DNA from: Thermococcus alcaliphilus
GTDB taxonomy: Archaea; Methanobacteriota_B; Thermococci; Thermococcales; Thermococcaceae
Direction: 5' to 3'
Length of the DNA stretch: 64,000 nucleotides
Assembly: GCF_024054535.1 (NCBI RefSeq)
Contig: NZ_JAMXLV010000018.1
Span: forward strand, 1 to 64,000
Below, in pieces: positions 52,126 through 60,466 of the stretch (position 1 is its first letter; each line of letters begins with the position of its first letter). The position numbers and the translations under genes are program-made. The notes below the pieces were generated by a model, which saw nothing but the letters and a program-made list of their open reading frames with translations, searched no databases and was not told where the DNA came from.

Positions 52126-53712
52126 ATGAGAAAAGAAGAGCTTAAGCTCTTTCTGCCAGTTTTGGTTTTTATAGGAATCTTATGGTTTTTCAGACCGTGG
52201 TTCCATGGAATTGCAATGAGCTTTTACAGGAACCCAACGATAATATACCTCTTCATCATATTAGCAGCCATCTTAATATACAGCTCCAAGAAAAAGTTTG
52301 TTGAGGAGCCAACAAAAAGGAACGCCTCATTGGGAGGCATTTTTGCCTTAGTGATTCTCTTATTGATCATTATCTCGGTATTCACTGGAGCCCTTTCAAA
52401 CACCGCCCTTTACAAAGAATATCACCCCACCCAAGTTTCAAACGAGCTCGAACTTTCAAGCAGTAAGATCAGGATTTTGCCCAAGTTAACTGCGTACCGT
52501 TATGCGGTCGATACGATAGAATATGCCCGATATACACTAGGTTCTTCCCATCTAACCATTAGGGACGGAACTCCGGTTTGGGGGTTCTTTATAATCCCCG
52601 ATGGAGCATGGAACGCAATAAGGCTCAAAGATAAGGGTGTTCTCTTCGTTGACATGAACACCACCCAAGCAAGAATGAAAAGAATCGAGAACGAACTCCA
52701 AGTCGGTCCAGGAATGCAGATATTTGACAACCTTGAGTGGAATCTCTACAAAAAGCACTATCTAATAGACCTCGACATTCCGCGGGCACTCTATTACGAG
52801 GGCAAGATTTACATCGTCGTTCCCTACATCTCGTACAGCTTCCGCGTCTTTTATACCGTTCCCAAATGGGGAGGAGTCTTAATCGTTGATGAAGATGGCA
52901 ACATAGAGGATCTAACCCCTGAAGAAGCCGTTAAAGATGAACGGCTGAAAGACTTTCCAATCTTCCCAGAGCTTTTAACAAGAAAGATCGTTCACGCTCA
53001 AAATTACTGGAAGGAAAGTGTGCTTTCAAACATAAAGAACCTCTGGCTTCACCACGAGAACCAGATAGAGCTTATAGATGTGAGTGGTCAAGGAAACAGG
53101 CAACCCTTTTTGGTAATTGCCAACGATGGGAAAGAATACTGGATGATTGCTGTGGAACCATATGGTAGGGCCCATGGATTAGCTGCAATATACCTAATTA
53201 ACGCTCAAACTGGAGAAATGAGCCAAGTAAAGTTTGAAACCCCTCTAACAGGGCCAGTAAAAGCAATAGATTATGTTAAAAAAGCCCTCCCAACTTTCGA
53301 CTGGAGCCAGTTTATGGCCGTTGAGCCGATTCCAATCTTCCTAAACGGAGAACTCTGGTGGAGAGTTGCAATAATTCCCGGAAGCGGTTCGGGTGTTGCG
53401 AAGATAGCTTTTGTAAATGCGGAGACCAAAGATGTGCAGATTTTTGAAAACGAAGATGAAGTTAGAGCGTTCCTTCTCTATGGGCAGGTAGGAGCAAAGG
53501 TTGAAGAGATCAGCGGAGTTGTTAAGGGAATTTACTCATACATCAAAGAGGGAAACACCCACTGGATACTAATAATTGGAAACGAAACTCTCCATTTAAG
53601 TGCAGACCAGTTAAGCGATGAGCTCATCCTCAAAGTGCTTAGCTTAAGAGAAGGAGACAGCGTAACTGTAAAAATTAGTGAAGGAAGGGTTGTAGAGATT
53701 GAGAAAAGATAG
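52126..53712 (+). CDS. Large membrane-anchored protein of unknown function
   Basis: The 528-residue protein has three N-terminal membrane helices (about residues 8-26, 35-52 and 68-90). A long soluble region follows, apparently outside the cell, with beta-rich blocks such as LIVDEDGNIEDLTPEEAV and a C-terminal OB-like segment (EISGVVKGIYSYIKEGNTHW). I do not recognise the family. GGTGAG precedes ATG 52126. It is first in a run of four genes with gaps of 11 nt, 37 nt and a 4-bp overlap. Confidence 0.78.
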   Translation: MRKEELKLFLPVLVFIGILWFFRPWFHGIAMSFYRNPTIIYLFIILAAILIYSSKKKFVEEPTKRNASLGGIFALVILLLIIISVFTGALSNTALYKEYHPTQVSNELELSSSKIRILPKLTAYRYAVDTIEYARYTLGSSHLTIRDGTPVWGFFIIPDGAWNAIRLKDKGVLFVDMNTTQARMKRIENELQVGPGMQIFDNLEWNLYKKHYLIDLDIPRALYYEGKIYIVVPYISYSFRVFYTVPKWGGVLIVDEDGNIEDLTPEEAVKDERLKDFPIFPELLTRKIVHAQNYWKESVLSNIKNLWLHHENQIELIDVSGQGNRQPFLVIANDGKEYWMIAVEPYGRAHGLAAIYLINAQTGEMSQVKFETPLTGPVKAIDYVKKALPTFDWSQFMAVEPIPIFLNGELWWRVAIIPGSGSGVAKIAFVNAETKDVQIFENEDEVRAFLLYGQVGAKVEEISGVVKGIYSYIKEGNTHWILIIGNETLHLSADQLSDELILKVLSLREGDSVTVKISEGRVVEIEKR

Positions 53713-53723
53713 GAGTGGGAAAC

Positions 53724-54281
53724 ATGAAGAAGGCCCTTTTTGTCCTTCTTCTCTCTTTGATCGTCTTAGTTTCCATATGTATAACTCGGCCCTCAACCAC
53801 ACCCACTTCTTCACCAAACGAGGCTTCAAAGGTTGTTTCATTCCTAAATGAAGCCAAAGAAAATCTTAATAAATGTGATACTACCTTAAAATCACCCTTA
53901 AACCCCCAGAGCGATCCAGCCTACCTCAACATGACCATCCTAAGCGAAACAGTGCTTAAACTAAACGGCGAGTTATATGAATATGTGGTTTTAGGGGTGC
54001 AAGAGGTTAACTTCTCAGGTGAAGTGTTGTTTAAAGGATACAGAATAATATGGAACACTCCAAAGAACATCACAACCACAGGAGGACAGAGAATTGATTT
54101 TAAGATTTACAAAGGAAGTTCAGTTGTTGACTCATTCGTATACTGGTACATACCATTTCAGCTTGATTCTTACTGCGTCTCAATTTATACGAAAGCTCTG
54201 GAGCTTCCAGAAGAAGAGATAACCTTCATTTTCATCCACATAGAGAAAAAAGATTTGTGGATGGCTCTAGCAAAAAGATAA
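53724..54281 (+). CDS. Secreted protein of unknown function
   Basis: The 185-residue product has a cleavable-looking signal peptide, then a Thr/Pro/Ser-rich stretch and a beta-rich domain. The Cys after the hydrophobic core lacks a full lipobox (SIC instead of a small residue before Cys), so lipid attachment is uncertain. GGAGTGGG precedes ATG 53724. No family is recognised. Confidence 0.72.
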   Translation: MKKALFVLLLSLIVLVSICITRPSTTPTSSPNEASKVVSFLNEAKENLNKCDTTLKSPLNPQSDPAYLNMTILSETVLKLNGELYEYVVLGVQEVNFSGEVLFKGYRIIWNTPKNITTTGGQRIDFKIYKGSSVVDSFVYWYIPFQLDSYCVSIYTKALELPEEEITFIFIHIEKKDLWMALAKR

Positions 54282-54318
54282 ATACTAGTTCCACCTACAG
54301 CACTTTAGGGGATTGGAA

Positions 54319-54726
54319 ATGAAAGAAAACACCAAGGCTTTCCTTTTTCTAATCTTTGCAACCCCATTGTGGACTCTAACAGCTTTTGGGATAGAAAAAC
54401 TCGAAGGCATGTATGGCAGAATTCACCCTGAAATTCTCTTCTTTATCTATCCAACCCTTATTGTGGCTTCAATAACCACACTTTTTCTATGGAAATTGCA
54501 GATTTCTCTCCCAGAATTTGCTGTAATGGCAAGCATCGCTCCCCTCATAGTAGCAATAGCACTTTCTATAGTAACAATGATTGAAGACCTTCGCTCCAGC
54601 TCTTATCACAGCGATGACCCGGGCTTTTTTGTTTTCTTTCTCTTTTATCTATTTCCCGTGGTTTCCTTCCTTTTAGGGGCATTCATATACTATACCATAG
54701 CCCGCTTAAAAGGTGATGCACAATGA
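54319..54726 (+). CDS. Four-helix membrane protein
   Basis: The 135-residue product has four hydrophobic helices and an acidic loop before the last (SSSYHSDDPGF). GGGGATTGG precedes the ATG. Its last four bases overlap the next start (ATGA). No family is recognised. Confidence 0.72.
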   Translation: MKENTKAFLFLIFATPLWTLTAFGIEKLEGMYGRIHPEILFFIYPTLIVASITTLFLWKLQISLPEFAVMASIAPLIVAIALSIVTMIEDLRSSSYHSDDPGFFVFFLFYLFPVVSFLLGAFIYYTIARLKGDAQ

Positions 54727-55514
54727 GACGTCAAACCGTTATCTTAATACTGGTTTCCCTATTGCTTTTGCTTCTATTAATCCCAATAAGACTGGCTATA
54801 ATGATTTTGCTGGATATAAGTGACATCTCTAAGATTTTGCCACGTAGTGTCTCTTTCTTGCCAATAATTGGGAGTGTCTTGTCTGCGTTTATTGTAGGAT
54901 TTTTGGTTAAAATTGTAGCGTTGAAGATTTATAAAGAAGAAAAACCAGCTAGAATAGCCTTTTTGGCAATCTTTTTCATCGCGCTTCTTATCTTTGTGTA
55001 TACAATCAACGTTCCCAGTATTGGACCCTCTCCACAGAAAGTCATCTACTACACCCTTTATGAAAATGAGGTTTACGTTAACCCCTATTTCGGAGAAATT
55101 TCCCTCCCATTTAAAGAAATGGACTGGACAAAAGAATATGGTCTAAGGCCTAGCGGATATCTAAAGAGAGAGGAGGGAATAGTTAACGGAACCGGTGGGT
55201 TTGTGTTCCAAAATATAACCAGTGTTTATATGGGAATTTTTGTCTATCCCAGCTCACACAAGAGTCCTAAATGCAAAAACGCTCTCAGAGATCTCGAAGA
55301 GATTCTCAAAAATAAAGGATGGCAAAGTATAGAAGTTCCTCCCGAAGCTCTGGAAAAGAGAAATTTCATTGGAAGGCTTATCAATGCCACGATGCTTCAG
55401 GAAGGAAATAAAGCCGTATACTTAGAATGCTCAGACGTGATGGCCTATGGGAGGTTGATAATTTTGTATGGAGAAAAAGAAGAAGTCATTGAACTCGCTT
55501 CAATCTTGAGCTAG
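54723..55514 (+). CDS. Membrane protein with C-terminal extracytoplasmic domain
   Basis: The 263-residue product has three N-terminal helices (about 5-27, 46-68, 80-97) and a soluble domain of roughly 160 residues containing two cysteines (SPKCKN and LECSD) that could form a disulfide. The helical layout resembles that of the 528-residue protein at the head of this operon. It is translationally coupled to the preceding gene. No family is recognised. Confidence 0.72.
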   Translation: MRRQTVILILVSLLLLLLLIPIRLAIMILLDISDISKILPRSVSFLPIIGSVLSAFIVGFLVKIVALKIYKEEKPARIAFLAIFFIALLIFVYTINVPSIGPSPQKVIYYTLYENEVYVNPYFGEISLPFKEMDWTKEYGLRPSGYLKREEGIVNGTGGFVFQNITSVYMGIFVYPSSHKSPKCKNALRDLEEILKNKGWQSIEVPPEALEKRNFIGRLINATMLQEGNKAVYLECSDVMAYGRLIILYGEKEEVIELASILS

Positions 55515-56300
55515 CTATTCCCTTATGAACAAAGCCGCGCCCATGCCAAAGTATGATGGGCAAGCGTAAGCAGTTTTTATGAGCTTCATTGGAACCTTTC
55601 TTAAAACGCCGTAAAGGACGAGCAGCTGCCAGTAGCTGTCCGGCAAAGCTTTGTTTATCAGCTCATCCGGTATCTCAAGGAACTCTTCAAGTCTACTTTC
55701 TTGGATTATTCTCATGATAAGCTCATCATATTCCTTAGCTTCGGGTGCATAGCCGTACGGGCCGTTGCCGTGTGCATGGGCATGGTCTGCACTCGCTATG
55801 AAGGCTACCCTTTTTCCGTAGTTTTCAAGGACTTCCCCAACAATTTCCCCGAATTTAACAAGCGTTTCTTTCGGAATGTGCCGTGCGGGAGTTAAAAGCA
55901 CTAGCGGTCTCTTTTCCAAGAAGTGGAGAGGTATAAGTTCTCCCCAAGTTAAGGGAAAACGGGAGTATTCCCCACTCAGCGAGGCAAAGTTTATATCAAC
56001 CACGGGCAAACCTTCAGTCTTTGCCTTTAGGTATATCTCTCTGGCAAGCTCTTTGTCCGTTTTATACTCCCCTGGAAGCTGAACTCCAGCAAAACCGAGC
56101 CACGAAATTAGATTCTCAGCCATTATAACCCCAAGGGCTTCACTCATGCGAACGTTATGAGGACTTATAAGAACATAAACCTCTGCTCTTGAAAGCTCCC
56201 TGCCAATTTCCTTAAGGACTTCTGCAAGCTTTCTCGTCTCCTCGTCCTCTGGCTTGAGAACGGGGTTCCCATGAGGCATCATAGCGACACCAATTAACAT
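55515..56300 (-). CDS. DODA-type (LigB-like) extradiol dioxygenase homologue
   Basis: This 261-residue protein of the class III extradiol dioxygenase fold has candidate metal histidines in MMPHGNP and SPHNVRMSE, and the catalytic segment ASADHAHAHGNGPYGY. The class opens catechols or modifies amino-acid-derived catechols such as DOPA, and relatives include Memo-type proteins without oxygenase activity. No oxygen-dependent aromatic pathway is expected in an anaerobe. It sits 4 nt after threonine synthase, so its true reaction is open. GGTGATG precedes ATG 56300. Confidence 0.8.
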   Translation of the reverse strand: MLIGVAMMPHGNPVLKPEDEETRKLAEVLKEIGRELSRAEVYVLISPHNVRMSEALGVIMAENLISWLGFAGVQLPGEYKTDKELAREIYLKAKTEGLPVVDINFASLSGEYSRFPLTWGELIPLHFLEKRPLVLLTPARHIPKETLVKFGEIVGEVLENYGKRVAFIASADHAHAHGNGPYGYAPEAKEYDELIMRIIQESRLEEFLEIPDELINKALPDSYWQLLVLYGVLRKVPMKLIKTAYACPSYFGMGAALFIRE

Positions 56301-56304
56301 TGCA

Positions 56305-57456
56305 TCACCACCTAAAACATTCCTCAAGGGATTCCAAAGAGCATTCATCTACTTTTGGGGTCTCAACGTGAGTTAGAGTCTTCAATCCAGCCCCAGTGAG
56401 AATGCTAACAACCTTCGCTCCTTCTTCAATGACGCCTCTTTCTCTGAGCTTTCTTATTGCACTCACTCCTGTTGCAGAGGCAGGCTGAACAAAGAGGCCT
56501 TCTCTGCCAAGGGCTTTTTGGGATTCCAAGATTTCTTCATCATTAACGGTAATGCATAGTCCGTCAAGTTCTCTCAAACGCCTCACCACTGCGTTCCCGC
56601 TTGGCGGATAGGGATTTTCTATGGCGTGGGCTATTGTGTGCGGGCTCTCAAACCTCTCTATTCTATCTTTTCCACTGTTGAACGCTTTGCATATTGGAGA
56701 ACAGCCTTCCGCTTGAACCACCACAAAACGAGGGAGGTTTTCGATTAACCCACTCTCTTTAAGTTCTAAAAATCCCTTCACAATCCCCCTAAACAGTCCT
56801 CCCGAGGAAGTAGGGACAACGACATAATCTGGAGTTATTTCCTCAATTATTTCGAAGCTTATGCTCTTGTACCCTTCAATCCTAAAGGGATCATCCGAGT
56901 TTATGAAGTATATACCCTTTTTCTGGCCTATTTCAAGGCTTTTGTAATAGAGCTCCCCGTAATCCCCATGAACTTTGATTATTTTTGCCCCATAAACTTC
57001 TAAAGCTTTGAGTTTTTCCTCTGCTATCGTCGATGAAACGAGAATGTACGTTTCAAGTCCAGCAAAAGCTCCATAAGCGGCAATGCTTGCCGCCATATTG
57101 CCCGTTGAGACCGTGCCAATCTTTTCAAACCCCAGCTGAAGAGCCCTATGAATGCCAAGATAAGTCCCCCTGTCCTTAAAGCTCCACGTGGGATTTGTGG
57201 TTTCATTTTTGAGATAAAGTTTAACTCCAAGCTCCTTTGAGAGCTTTTTTGCCTTTGTCAGTGGGGTGTCCCCCTCTCCAAGACTTAGCTCTGGCTTAAG
57301 CTCGAATGGGAAAAATCCGGAGAATTTCTCCCAAACTTTTCTCCCTATTCCGGGAACGCTCTTGAAAAGTTCAAGCTCCAAGGGTTCTCCGCACTCACAC
57401 CTCTGATATGGCTTTCTCAGAGAGTACTCTCTCCCGCATGCAGTACATTTCAGCAT
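56305..57456 (-). CDS. thrC: Threonine synthase
   Basis: The 383-residue PLP enzyme converts O-phosphohomoserine to threonine. A rubredoxin-like N-terminal CxxC pair (CTACG and CECG) is followed by GEGDTPL, the PLP lysine in WSFKDRG and the phosphate cup in SSGGLFRG. The ATG at 57456 lies 6 nt after GGAGGTG; the nine extra codons upstream are not used. It is the fourth gene of the operon that begins with the MFS transporter. Confidence 0.93.
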   Translation of the reverse strand: MLKCTACGREYSLRKPYQRCECGEPLELELFKSVPGIGRKVWEKFSGFFPFELKPELSLGEGDTPLTKAKKLSKELGVKLYLKNETTNPTWSFKDRGTYLGIHRALQLGFEKIGTVSTGNMAASIAAYGAFAGLETYILVSSTIAEEKLKALEVYGAKIIKVHGDYGELYYKSLEIGQKKGIYFINSDDPFRIEGYKSISFEIIEEITPDYVVVPTSSGGLFRGIVKGFLELKESGLIENLPRFVVVQAEGCSPICKAFNSGKDRIERFESPHTIAHAIENPYPPSGNAVVRRLRELDGLCITVNDEEILESQKALGREGLFVQPASATGVSAIRKLRERGVIEEGAKVVSILTGAGLKTLTHVETPKVDECSLESLEECFRW

Positions 57457-57479
57457 GAATTCACCTCCAACATGCAGCG

Positions 57480-58316
57480 TCATTTGGTTTTTGCGGCTCT
57501 CCCCAGAACTTCCCTTATTATCTTTGCAGCAGCAAAAGCACTTATACCTTTGTAATCATAATTAGGATTAAGCTCCACAATGTCAAAGGCAATTATTTCC
57601 ACGTTCAAGCTCTTTATTACTTCGACAAGCTCCCTCGTGCTTAGACCTCCCGGCTCAGGATTTCCCACACCAGGGGCAAAGGCAGGATCTAGGACGTCCA
57701 TATCAAACGAAAGGTATGCTTTTTCGAAAGGCACATGGACTCTTGGAGATTGATAAATCTCTGATGCAGAGATTATTTTTACTCCATGCTCCTTTGCAAA
57801 TTCGACCTGCTCTCTTGTAGGTGCCCTCACACCAATTTGGACAACGTTCTCCCTTTTTACCCAGCCCTCCTCTACCAATCGCCTTACCGTGCACGCGTGG
57901 GAGTACTTGTCACCCTCGTATTCTGGATACATGTCTGGATGAGCATCAAAGTAAATCAAGCCGAAATCCTCGTCTGAGGCTTCTTCAATCGCCTTAAAAG
58001 TGGTATAGGTTATAGAATGGTCTCCACCTAAAAAAAGGAAGAGTTCTCCATTATAATGCTCTTTAACTGTTTTGTTGACCTTTTCAACTAGCTCCTCAAA
58101 GGTATCTGCTTTGATATCTCCTAAATCCTTGTAGCTCCAATGTTCAGCTAGATTGACCAGGTCTTCATTAAAGCTGTTGTAAAGCTCCTCGGAAGTTGCC
58201 TCCCTTATGGCTTTTGGCCCTTCAGCGCAACCTCTTCTAAAGGAAGAGGAGTTATCCCACGGAATCCCGAGGATGTAGAGGTTTGGTTTTTTAGATGAAG
58301 GAATTCCAAAAAGCAT
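57480..58316 (-). CDS. speB: Agmatinase-family ureohydrolase
   Basis: The 278-residue manganese enzyme shows the ligands in GGDHS, FDAHPD and SFDMDVLDP. In Thermococcales close relatives act on N1-aminopropylagmatine rather than agmatine in polyamine synthesis, so the substrate is one of the two. The ATG immediately follows the stop of the MetRS-beta-like gene (TAGATG). No regulatory site is visible. Confidence 0.92.
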   Translation of the reverse strand: MLFGIPSSKKPNLYILGIPWDNSSSFRRGCAEGPKAIREATSEELYNSFNEDLVNLAEHWSYKDLGDIKADTFEELVEKVNKTVKEHYNGELFLFLGGDHSITYTTFKAIEEASDEDFGLIYFDAHPDMYPEYEGDKYSHACTVRRLVEEGWVKRENVVQIGVRAPTREQVEFAKEHGVKIISASEIYQSPRVHVPFEKAYLSFDMDVLDPAFAPGVGNPEPGGLSTRELVEVIKSLNVEIIAFDIVELNPNYDYKGISAFAAAKIIREVLGRAAKTK

Positions 58317-58646
58317 CTACCACACCTTCGTTCCTATTGGAACTTCATCCGGAACTGGCAAAAGGTAAACTTTGCCGTCTTCGCTCTCGGCAACTATAAG
58401 CATTCCTTGGCTCTCAACACCTGAAAGCTTTTTGGGCTTCAGGTTTAAGACGAAAATAAACTTCTTTCCTTCAAGCTCCTCGGGAGTGTATTGATCAGCT
58501 AAACCAGTTATTATAGTCCTCTGCTCACTTCCAAAGTCCACTTCGAGTTTTATGAGCTTCTTAGTTCTCTTCAGCTTTTCAGCTTTTTTAACAAGGCCCA
58601 CCCTAAGGTCAAACTTCCAGAATTCATTGACATCATAAAGCTCCAT
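58317..58646 (-). CDS. tRNA-binding protein, MetRS beta-subunit like
   Basis: The 109-residue OB-fold protein corresponds to the C-terminal EMAP-II/Trbp111 domain of methionyl-tRNA synthetase, with motifs DLRVGLVKKAEK and VVNLKPxKLSGVESQGM-like wording (VLNLKPKKLSGVESQGM). In archaea this domain is often a separate subunit that binds tRNA elbows. GGTGA lies 5 nt before ATG 58646; the frame to 58712 is rejected. It is followed directly by speB. Confidence 0.92.
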   Translation of the reverse strand: MELYDVNEFWKFDLRVGLVKKAEKLKRTKKLIKLEVDFGSEQRTIITGLADQYTPEELEGKKFIFVLNLKPKKLSGVESQGMLIVAESEDGKVYLLPVPDEVPIGTKVW

Positions 58647-58680
58647 AAATTTCACCACAAAAGATTGGGGAAGCGAATAT

Positions 58681-59994
58681 TTAGGCTTTGTGCTGAGAGG
58701 AAGCATCTGCACTAAACTTCAAAATGATAAAAATGCTGAGAAGTATTAAAAGGGAAGCAAGAAGAAAGTCTGTAAGGAATCCACCTGCTTTCACGATAAA
58801 TCCGCTCAAGATACTTCCGACGATAGCACCAAGAGAGCTTATCAAGTTATAAAAGCCCATCATTGCCCCTTTTTCTTTCTCTTTCGCAAGCTTAGAGATT
58901 ATTGAAGTTGTTGATATGCCTATGTATGCCCAAGAATATCCGGCCAGTGCGTAGGAAATGAATGCACAGATTTTGAACATCGTTTTAGTTTGGGGTAAGC
59001 CAAGTAAAATAAGAGAGAACCCAAAGCTTCTTATGCTCAATCCCCTAATGAGAGATACTTTTCCACCTCTTCTCTCGGTGTGTATTCCGGCTTTCATATA
59101 CATATAGGCAGCTATTGATGAGTTTAGAATAGCAGCGAGATATATCTCGGAAGTGCTAACATTGCGGGATTTTAACAGGACTGGGAATTGTGAAAAATAT
59201 AACATCGCTCCTACCCAGAAGAGGATTGAGGCAAGATAAAACTCCTTAAACTCCAAAAATCTTGTGAGAGCCCGCTTGTTGTAGTCGGGCAGATGAATCA
59301 TGATGTTTGGCAGATACCTAAACTTTTCGACAATGTAGTTTGCATAAACTCCCAGACTCTTTCTCTCAATCCTAAACGGGGCTTCTTGAATCCACTTAAC
59401 TCCCAAAACAATCGAAGGAATATTAACAACAGCAAAAACTACAAGAAGTTGTCTAATACTTAGAAAATAAGCTAGGAAAAACCCTAGAATAAGCCCCACG
59501 ACCCATGCCCATCCACCTATCTCGTTGAACTTCGCAATTCCGTAGTCGAGTTGCTTTTTCTTTAGGACTCTTGCAATAAGTATAACCGGAATTGGAATTG
59601 TGGCTGCGATGAAGAAAGAATACAGAAAGCTGAGGACCATTAGCTGAGTAATGTTCCTTGAAAACGCCATTAGAAACGAGAACAAAGATGTTCCGATAAA
59701 GCCCAGTACCAAAAAAGGTTTTCTTTTAAGCATTTTATCTGAGAGCTTTCCCCAAAATACTCCCCCTATCATTGAGGCAATGCTTCCAATAGCGTTAATT
59801 ACTCCTACTTCTTGAGGAGATCCACCTGCTTCTAAAGTTAGGAGGGGTATCAGTGTAGAGGTACCACCTGTTGAAACCTTGAAGGGGACAAATGCGTAAA
59901 ACCATCTAATCTTGGACTTCTTTGTGTAGGCAAATAGGGCTGAATCTTCGATGGCTCTTAGGGATGCATTCTCCCTCTTCCGAGAAGCCTTCAT
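58681..59994 (-). CDS. MFS-type transporter
   Basis: The 437-residue protein has about 12 transmembrane helices and the cytoplasmic loop GGVFWGKLSDKMLKRKP, a variant of the MFS loop 2-3 motif. The substrate is unknown; linkage to agmatinase and threonine synthase would fit a polyamine or amino-acid exporter. GGTG precedes ATG 59994. It is first in the five-gene operon to 55515. Confidence 0.85.
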   Translation of the reverse strand: MKASRKRENASLRAIEDSALFAYTKKSKIRWFYAFVPFKVSTGGTSTLIPLLTLEAGGSPQEVGVINAIGSIASMIGGVFWGKLSDKMLKRKPFLVLGFIGTSLFSFLMAFSRNITQLMVLSFLYSFFIAATIPIPVILIARVLKKKQLDYGIAKFNEIGGWAWVVGLILGFFLAYFLSIRQLLVVFAVVNIPSIVLGVKWIQEAPFRIERKSLGVYANYIVEKFRYLPNIMIHLPDYNKRALTRFLEFKEFYLASILFWVGAMLYFSQFPVLLKSRNVSTSEIYLAAILNSSIAAYMYMKAGIHTERRGGKVSLIRGLSIRSFGFSLILLGLPQTKTMFKICAFISYALAGYSWAYIGISTTSIISKLAKEKEKGAMMGFYNLISSLGAIVGSILSGFIVKAGGFLTDFLLASLLILLSIFIILKFSADASSQHKA

Positions 59995-60036
59995 TGGGGA
60001 CACCTTAAAGTAATGAAAGAAGAAGAGAAGAGCAGT

Positions 60037-60186
60037 TCACCAGTCTTCATCTTCGTCCCAGTCTTCCTCCTCCCATTCCTCTTCATCCCAATCTTCATCG
60101 AATTCCTCATCAAACTCTTCTTCCTCTTCTACCAATGGCTCCTCCTCGTAGTCCTCTACCTTCTTCTTTTTCTTTGGGGGTTGCAT
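60037..60186 (-). CDS. 49-residue highly acidic protein
   Basis: The reading frame encodes a basic N-terminus (MQPPKKKKK) followed by about 38 residues dominated by Glu, Asp and Trp, ending DEDW. GGAGGTG sits 6 nt before the ATG, the best ribosome site in its area, and TATA-like GTTTATAAACC lies farther upstream. It is almost certainly unstructured and strongly negative, like acidic tails that bind histones, ribosomal proteins or SSB. No family is recognised. It is independent of its neighbours on either side. Confidence 0.8.
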   Translation of the reverse strand: MQPPKKKKKVEDYEEEPLVEEEEEFDEEFDEDWDEEEWEEEDWDEDEDW

Positions 60187-60199
60187 ATTTGACACCTCC

Positions 60200-60216
60200 C
60201 GCCCCCTCTCGGGGCG
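60200..60216 (-). promoter_or_regulatory. GC hairpin before the acidic-protein ribosome site
   Basis: CGCCCC and GGGGCG pair around a 5-nt loop, about 6-8 nt upstream of GGAGGTG on the transcript. If transcription starts from the TATA box near 60234-60244, this stem is in the 5' leader and may influence ribosome access. Confidence 0.5.
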
Positions 60217-60342
60217 TTATATACAGAAATCATGGGTTTATAAACTTTTCGTCATGGTTTCTCGGTTCTCATTCAAGATCTAAAAATATTAGGGCTGTAT
60301 AACAATGTTAATTGGATATAACAGCCATACCTGGGAGAAAGG

Positions 60343-60417
60343 TTTATATACCCTTAACCAACTTTAGAATGGCTAATATCCATAATACAAGGGCTGAATA
60401 AGCGTAGAGTATAAAAA
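60343..60417 (+). promoter_or_regulatory. Two TATA boxes upstream of the PLP-DUF1611-PP-loop operon
   Basis: TTTATATA (60343-60350, preceded by the BRE-like GAAAGG) predicts a start near 60372 and a leader of about 95 nt. TATAAAAA (60410-60417) predicts one near 60438 with a 30-nt leader. Between 60187 and 60466 I see no gene. Confidence 0.5.
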
Positions 60418-60466
60418 TCCAAATTTGAGCCCTCAAGTTCAAAAACAGGCGGATTTGGTGTGAGAA

